Shown: piece by piece, positions 59,401 through 64,000 of the stretch
Position numbering within the stretch: position 1 is the stretch's first letter
Layout: each line of letters begins with the position of its first letter
Source of the DNA: Blakeslea trispora
Taxonomy: Eukaryota; Mucoromycota; Mucoromycetes; Mucorales; Choanephoraceae
Reading direction: 5' to 3'
Assembly: GCA_025331445.1 (NCBI GenBank)
Contig: JAIWNE010000056.1
Coordinates: 62,001 to 126,000 of the forward strand
Length of the DNA: 64,000 bases
Program-made: the position numbers and the translations under genes
The notes under the pieces: model-generated
What the model saw: only the letters and a program-made list of their open reading frames with translations
What the model was told of the DNA's origin: nothing
Database searches by the model: none

Positions 59401-60723
59401 AGACCAGACAGCACCATGACATTGGATTTGGAGGCAGGTCTTGAACGTGGTTGATATGGTTGACATACATTGACAATAGCCTACACAATAAAACAGTTGG
59501 CAACTCCCCCTTGATATAACAACATGATCATAGTTGCCTTGATATGATCGGGTGTTGTACCACAACAACCACCCACAATAGTCACAAGTCCTTCCTTAGC
59601 AAAAGGTTCAATCTGCATGGCCATGACTTTTGGACTTTCATCATATTCACCCATGGCATTTGGAAGACCCTATTCCAAATGGTTAGACATATACACAAAT
59701 CCCCCCACTTTCAATATGCTTTACAGCATTTGGATAACAAATGATATGTGCATCTGTAAATCGACTGATGTTCTGTACAAACGGTTTCATCTGTTCAGCA
59801 CCTAAAGCACAATTCAAACCAAAGGCAACCGGTTTAGCATGGTCAAGAGAAGTCACAAAGGCTTCTCCTGTCTGACCAGAAAGAGTACGACCACTTTGAT
59901 CTACAATCGTGCCTGAAATAAACAGAGGAACAGGTAATCGACTAATAAAAAAAATAGGTATGAGTCAAACCGAAAACCTAAATTTGAATAGGTTCAATTT
60001 GCCTGTCTTCTTCCATCACCATATCAATAGCAAATAAAGCAGCCTTTGCATTCAAGGTATCAAAGATCGTTTCGACCAATAGAATATCAGATCTACCATC
60101 CAACAGACCGCGTACTTGTTCAGCATAGGCTCTGACCAGTTCATCAAAGGTCACATTTCTTTCCGCCGGATTTTCAACGGATGGAGAAATGGAACAAGTA
60201 CGGTTGGTAGGACCGATGGCACCACATACAAAACGAGGTATGCCTGTTTCTTTTGTTACCTAAAATAAATGTCAATACAAGATTCAATTCCGCCCATGAT
60301 CACTTTTTTACATCTTGACATGCTCTTTTAGCTAGGGCAGCACCTTCTTTATTCAATCGATAGGCATAATCTTCCAATCCATAATCCAATTGAGCAATAC
60401 AGGTTGAACTGAATGTGTTTGTCTCAATCATGTCTGCACCTGCTTCAAGATATTGACGATGGATTGAATAGATGGCTTGGGGTTTGGTCAAGGTAAGGAG
60501 ATCATTGTTGCCTTTTAGATCTCTTGTCCAATCCATGAATTCTTTGCCTAAATCAATGTCAGTTTATCTGACCTAGGGCTGCTATCGTCCCCCTTTCCTT
60601 GCCTCTAAAATCAGCTTCTTGAAGTTGAAGGCGTTGTACCATGGTTCCCATAGCACCATCAAGAAACATGATGCGTTCCTTTAGTGTGTTTTCAAGATAA
60701 TCAAATGTAGTTATTTCACTCAT
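56450..60723 (-). CDS. metH: Cobalamin-dependent methionine synthase (MetH type)
   Basis: This enzyme transfers the methyl group of 5-methyl-THF to homocysteine through methylcobalamin. All four modules are present over about 1,200 residues. The homocysteine-binding module has [33 protein letters not shown] and the zinc-site segments LNCALGA and [11 protein letters not shown]. The pterin module has [40 protein letters not shown] and [14 protein letters not shown]. The B12 module has [12 protein letters not shown], with the axial His of DXHXXG, and [14 protein letters not shown] plus IGGATTSK. The SAM-dependent reactivation module has [11 protein letters not shown] and [15 protein letters not shown]. 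Introns are short; the first (60548-60602) has a GC donor (AG|GCAAGG) and is needed for the frame. Divergent from the casein kinase gene. Confidence 0.96.
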
Positions 60724-61609
60724 AAAGAAAAAAAGAAAAAAAAAAAGAAAGCAAAATTGTTTTTGTATGACAAACAAATTCATTAGATTTGATGAGCGAA
60801 TAAGAGTGAAGCTTATTTCTAAATTCAGCCTATCACTTTTTTTTTAATGCAATTTCATTCTGTTCATAAGCGAGGGTTGGCTTTAAGGGAAATCCCCTTA
60901 TTGTAATACAAAATTAGATGTAATTTTTTTCCTTTTTTGGTTTTCATTGTTGTGTATATCTAGCTGAGCAAAGCTTATGATAGATTTACATACAATTCAT
61001 GACGTATTTACATATGAATTCTACACTCTGATAACAAGTAAGCCCTAGTTATCTCTTTAGATGGTCTTGTTTCCTTTGTGAACAAGAAGGATGTTTCTTT
61101 TACCTGTCAAACAAAAAAAAACTATGTTCATGATGATGATATCACGTGATTCTGTGATCATTGAAAAGAGAGAGAGGACTGTTCTAGGCTGATGGTACTA
61201 AAGGTCTCTTCTTTATTCACTATAAAATTAAATCCTTTTACTTTATTGAACAATGGAACTGTTCTTATTATACCATCTGACTTAATCCCCCCCCCCACAC
61301 ACACACAGAAAATCAGTGGTCAAAATCATGACGAGTCTAAACTCCGCTATTTGCATTTTTTTTTTTGTTTTCCTTCTCTCTCTTTTTCTTTCTTTCTTAC
61401 TCTTACTCTCCCTTTTTTTTTTTCTTTTTCTCTCCTTGGTTTTCCCTTTTTTTAACTCCATAGAGGAGAGAGAAAAAAAAACAAAAAAGACTGTTAATTT
61501 CTCTTGCTTTCCTTAATCTTGTACTATTCCCTAAACAGCATTCAACTGTTTCTTATCAACAGATTGCACATTAACCCCATTCCCACTCTACAGTTTTCTT
61601 TTATAGTTG
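60724..61609. promoter_or_regulatory. Intergenic region between divergent MetH and casein kinase genes
   Basis: About 890 bp shared by two divergent promoters. It contains pyrimidine tracts (61360-61450) and a C9 run followed by CA repeats near 61288-61307. No defined factor site or B12 riboswitch-like element was recognised. Confidence 0.4.
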
Positions 61610-62841
61610 ATGCGTTCACTGATGGATTTGAGAGTCGGAAACAAATATAGAATTGGTAGAAAGATTGGTGCAGGTTCTTTTGGTGATATTTATCTAGGTA
61701 TATATATATATATAATGACAAGACAGATGAACTCACACGATGACAAAAGGCACCAATTTGATTACAGGTGAAGAAGTAGCTATCAAGCTAGAATCAGTCA
61801 AAGCCAAACATCCTCAATTAGAATATGAAGCTAAAGTATACAAGGCATTGTCTGGAGGTGTAGGTGTTCCTTTTGTAAGATGGTTTGGTGCTGAATGTGA
61901 TTATTTTGCCATGGTGATTGATTTGCTGGGACGTAAGTTGGATATTGTCCCCTAAGCATCATCTTACTCATATCTATTTTATAGCTTCCCTTGAAGATCT
62001 ATTCAACTTTTGTAATCGTAAATTTACACTCAAGACAGTCCTGTTGTTGGCTGATCAAATGGTAAGTGATCACACCAAGAAGAAAATAAGGGGACTGAAC
62101 AAATTGGATGAAATTTTTTTTAGCTGTCTCGTATTGAATATGTTCACAGCAAAAACTTTATTCATCGTGATATCAAGCCTGATAATTTCTTGATGGGTGT
62201 TGGTAAGCGAGGCAATCAAGTGAATATCATTGATTTCGGTCTTGCCAAAAAGTACCGTGACCCACGTACCCATCTTCATATTCCTTACAGAGAAAACAAG
62301 AATTTGACGGGCACAGCACGTTATGCCAGTATCAATACACATCTGGGTGTTGAGCAATCTCGTCGTGATGATCTTGAATCGCTTGGTTATGTTCTGATGT
62401 ATTTCTGTCGAGGTAGTTTACCCTGGCAAGGATTGAAGGCTACCACCAAGAAGCAAAAGTATGATCGTATCATGGAAAAGAAGATGACAACACCCACAGA
62501 GCTCTTGTGTCGTGGTTTTCCAAGTGAATTTGCCATCTATCTCAACTATACTCGTTCATTACGATTTGATGATAAACCAGACTATGCCTATCTTCGTAAG
62601 CTATTCAGAGATTTGTTTGTCAGAGAAGGATACACTTATGATTATGTGTTTGATTGGACCATCTATTCAGCAGTAAGTATGATTGTTGTTGTTAGATTGA
62701 TGTTTTAACACATTTGATTAGAATGAAAGAAACAAGACAGCCTCATCTACTGTACAACAGAGAAAGGATGAAGTGACAAAGAATGAACAACCACAAGAAG
62801 AATTTACCTCTTTCCGTCGAGCTGCTCCCTTTAAGCCTTAA
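61610..62841 (+). CDS. Casein kinase 1 (CK1 delta/Hhp1/Hrr25-like)
   Basis: Five exons (61610-61697, 61750-61932, 61985-62061, 62124-62672, 62722-62841) give about 338 residues. The kinase domain starts [20 protein letters not shown] and has the VAIKLE lysine. The CK1-type catalytic loop is [14 protein letters not shown], followed by [13 protein letters not shown] (DFG), [15 protein letters not shown] (SIN in place of APE, diagnostic for CK1) and [16 protein letters not shown]. The C-terminal tail after the kinase fold is short (about 40 residues, basic, ending RRAAPFKP) compared with yeast Hrr25. CK1 enzymes act in DNA repair, ribosome maturation, endocytosis and clock control. The start could also be ATG 61622, four codons later. 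Confidence 0.94.
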
Positions 62842-62908
62842 ATAACTTTTTTTTATATATATAAATAGGGTTAAAAAAAAACCGCTTTTTATTATTATTA
62901 CTTGTAGT

Positions 62909-64000
62909 TTAAGCATGATAATCACCTGCTATTTCCATTTCAACACCATATTGCTCATAAGAGATTTTATATCTTAAGCGAAGTGGTTCCTTATTGTAGA
63001 GTGTTGTTAGATTTCTGTTATTTTAATCTTTTTCATGCTTACCTTTTGAGGATTGTTTAATGTGATGGTTTGAGTGATAGATCGATGGGATTTAGGTGGC
63101 AATGTTTGAGAAGATTGAGGTTCAAGCTTGATTTGCATAGACTAGAATTAAACCATCAGCTATTGTTCTACTGCTGTTTGTCTTTCTTTCTCTTTTACCT
63201 TGGGTACAGCTAATCTCAACATGATTTGATCCATAGGAGCAGTCGATTGATTAGAGTAAAATGCTTTCATCAGACATGAATGGCCTTGTTCAGTCCATTC
63301 TAATTCAATCAACAATCCATTCTTATTGACCAAAGTGATGGTATTGACCACCGTCTGTTGTTGAATGACAGGTGAACTAATAGCAGATGAATGGATGGTA
63401 GGTGATTCAGTTGAAGAAGTACCGCCCAAGAGATCAAAAATATCAGGTGTCTTTGAGGGTGCTGGAGAGACTGAGAGATGGTTGCCAAAGATATCAGAGA
63501 GATCTTGGGTGTCTTTAGTGGGAGTATCATCCAGATCAATCAGACTGATGGCCTGGCGAGGTACTTGTTCTGTGCTGGTGACTGTAGGAGGCTTACCACT
63601 GATTTCATAGTGTGTATCAAACAAACCTTTTCTGACATCAGCAAACTTAGCCATCGCATTATTAATCATGTCATTCAAAATCAACAGGTTCTCAATCTTG
63701 TCATTGTCTTCTTCCTCTGTAATCATCTTTTGTATCTTGGGTTGTGCACTGGCACAGGCATTCTTTAGATCCATGATTGTCTCATTACGATCCACTCTTT
63801 CTCCAGGCTTGACTGTCTCCAGCATTTCGTACAACAAGATAGTCTTGTCTTGAATCTTGGCTAATTCATCTTCAAATTTCTGACCATAATCAGGCGTTTG
63901 CCTTGTATCCTGTTGAATAGAATAAGTGATAGACTAATGATTGGATAGATTCACTTACAAACCCTGACATCACTTTCATCAAACGATTGGCTTCCACTAA
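62909..64000 (-). CDS. GGA-type clathrin adaptor, C-terminal part (partial)
   Basis: The 5' end lies beyond 64000. The product contains the GAT three-helix region (RLMKVMSGF, FEDELAKIQDKTILLYEMLE, LLILNDMINNAMAKFADV). A hinge follows with a clathrin-box-like and acidic Asp-Leu patch (AISLIDLDD, DIFDLLGG), then the gamma-adaptin ear (LVNKNGLLIELEW, YSNQSTAPMDQIMLRLAVP, RYKISYEQYGVEMEIAG). GGA proteins bind Arf-GTP and ubiquitin through GAT and sort cargo at the trans-Golgi. Introns are GT-AG, for example about 63911-63958. The gene converges with the casein kinase gene; stop codons are about 67 bp apart. Confidence 0.9.

Overview
The window looks like a chromosomal segment of an early-diverging filamentous fungus, most likely Mucorales (Mucoromycota). 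It is AT-rich with many A/T homopolymers. Genes are split by short introns of about 48-75 nt. The gene set includes a cobalamin-dependent methionine synthase, METTL5, VPS34, CDC73, a CYP and Ndc10/Crypton-type recombinase genes. No rRNA, tRNA or CRISPR array was recognised.

Layout: 1-1.4 kb holds the end of a Mex67/NXF-like gene and a ketosamine-3-kinase facing it. A 5.8-kb gene-poor stretch with a decayed ORF follows. 7.2-8.4 kb holds a SANT/Myb-like DNA-binding protein. 8.4-13.2 kb is gene-poor, with a Fanzor/TnpB-like relic and a dispersed repeat. 13.2-20.1 kb holds VPS34, a nitronate monooxygenase and a cytochrome P450.

21.2-33.9 kb is a mobile-element cluster. Two solo LTRs of one family sit in inverted orientation, each with its own target duplication. 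Next comes a Crypton/Ndc10-like tyrosine-recombinase gene with a duplicated catalytic half. It is split by a Ty3/Gypsy chromovirus with identical 171-bp LTRs and a 5-bp target duplication. That chromovirus was itself hit by two further solo LTRs and a Tc1/mariner-like DDE transposon. Every junction can be read at base level.

35.6-49.5 kb is ordinary host sequence: an OCA6-like phosphatase, ribonucleotide reductase large subunit, a secreted 2H phosphoesterase, a ceruloplasmin-like multicopper oxidase lacking its C-terminal copper ligands, a multipass membrane protein, Paf1-complex CDC73, a small Cys-containing protein and METTL5. After 6.4 kb of gene-poor DNA, 56-64 kb holds mitoribosomal mL53, methionine synthase, a casein kinase 1 and the C-terminal part of a GGA clathrin adaptor.

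The host genes do not form one pathway; they are housekeeping loci in head-to-tail, convergent and divergent pairs. A recurrent feature is the use of GC-AG introns: four in three genes, each needed to keep a conserved reading frame. Splice structures were inferred by eye from reading-frame continuity and family conservation, so individual junctions may be off by a few bases.
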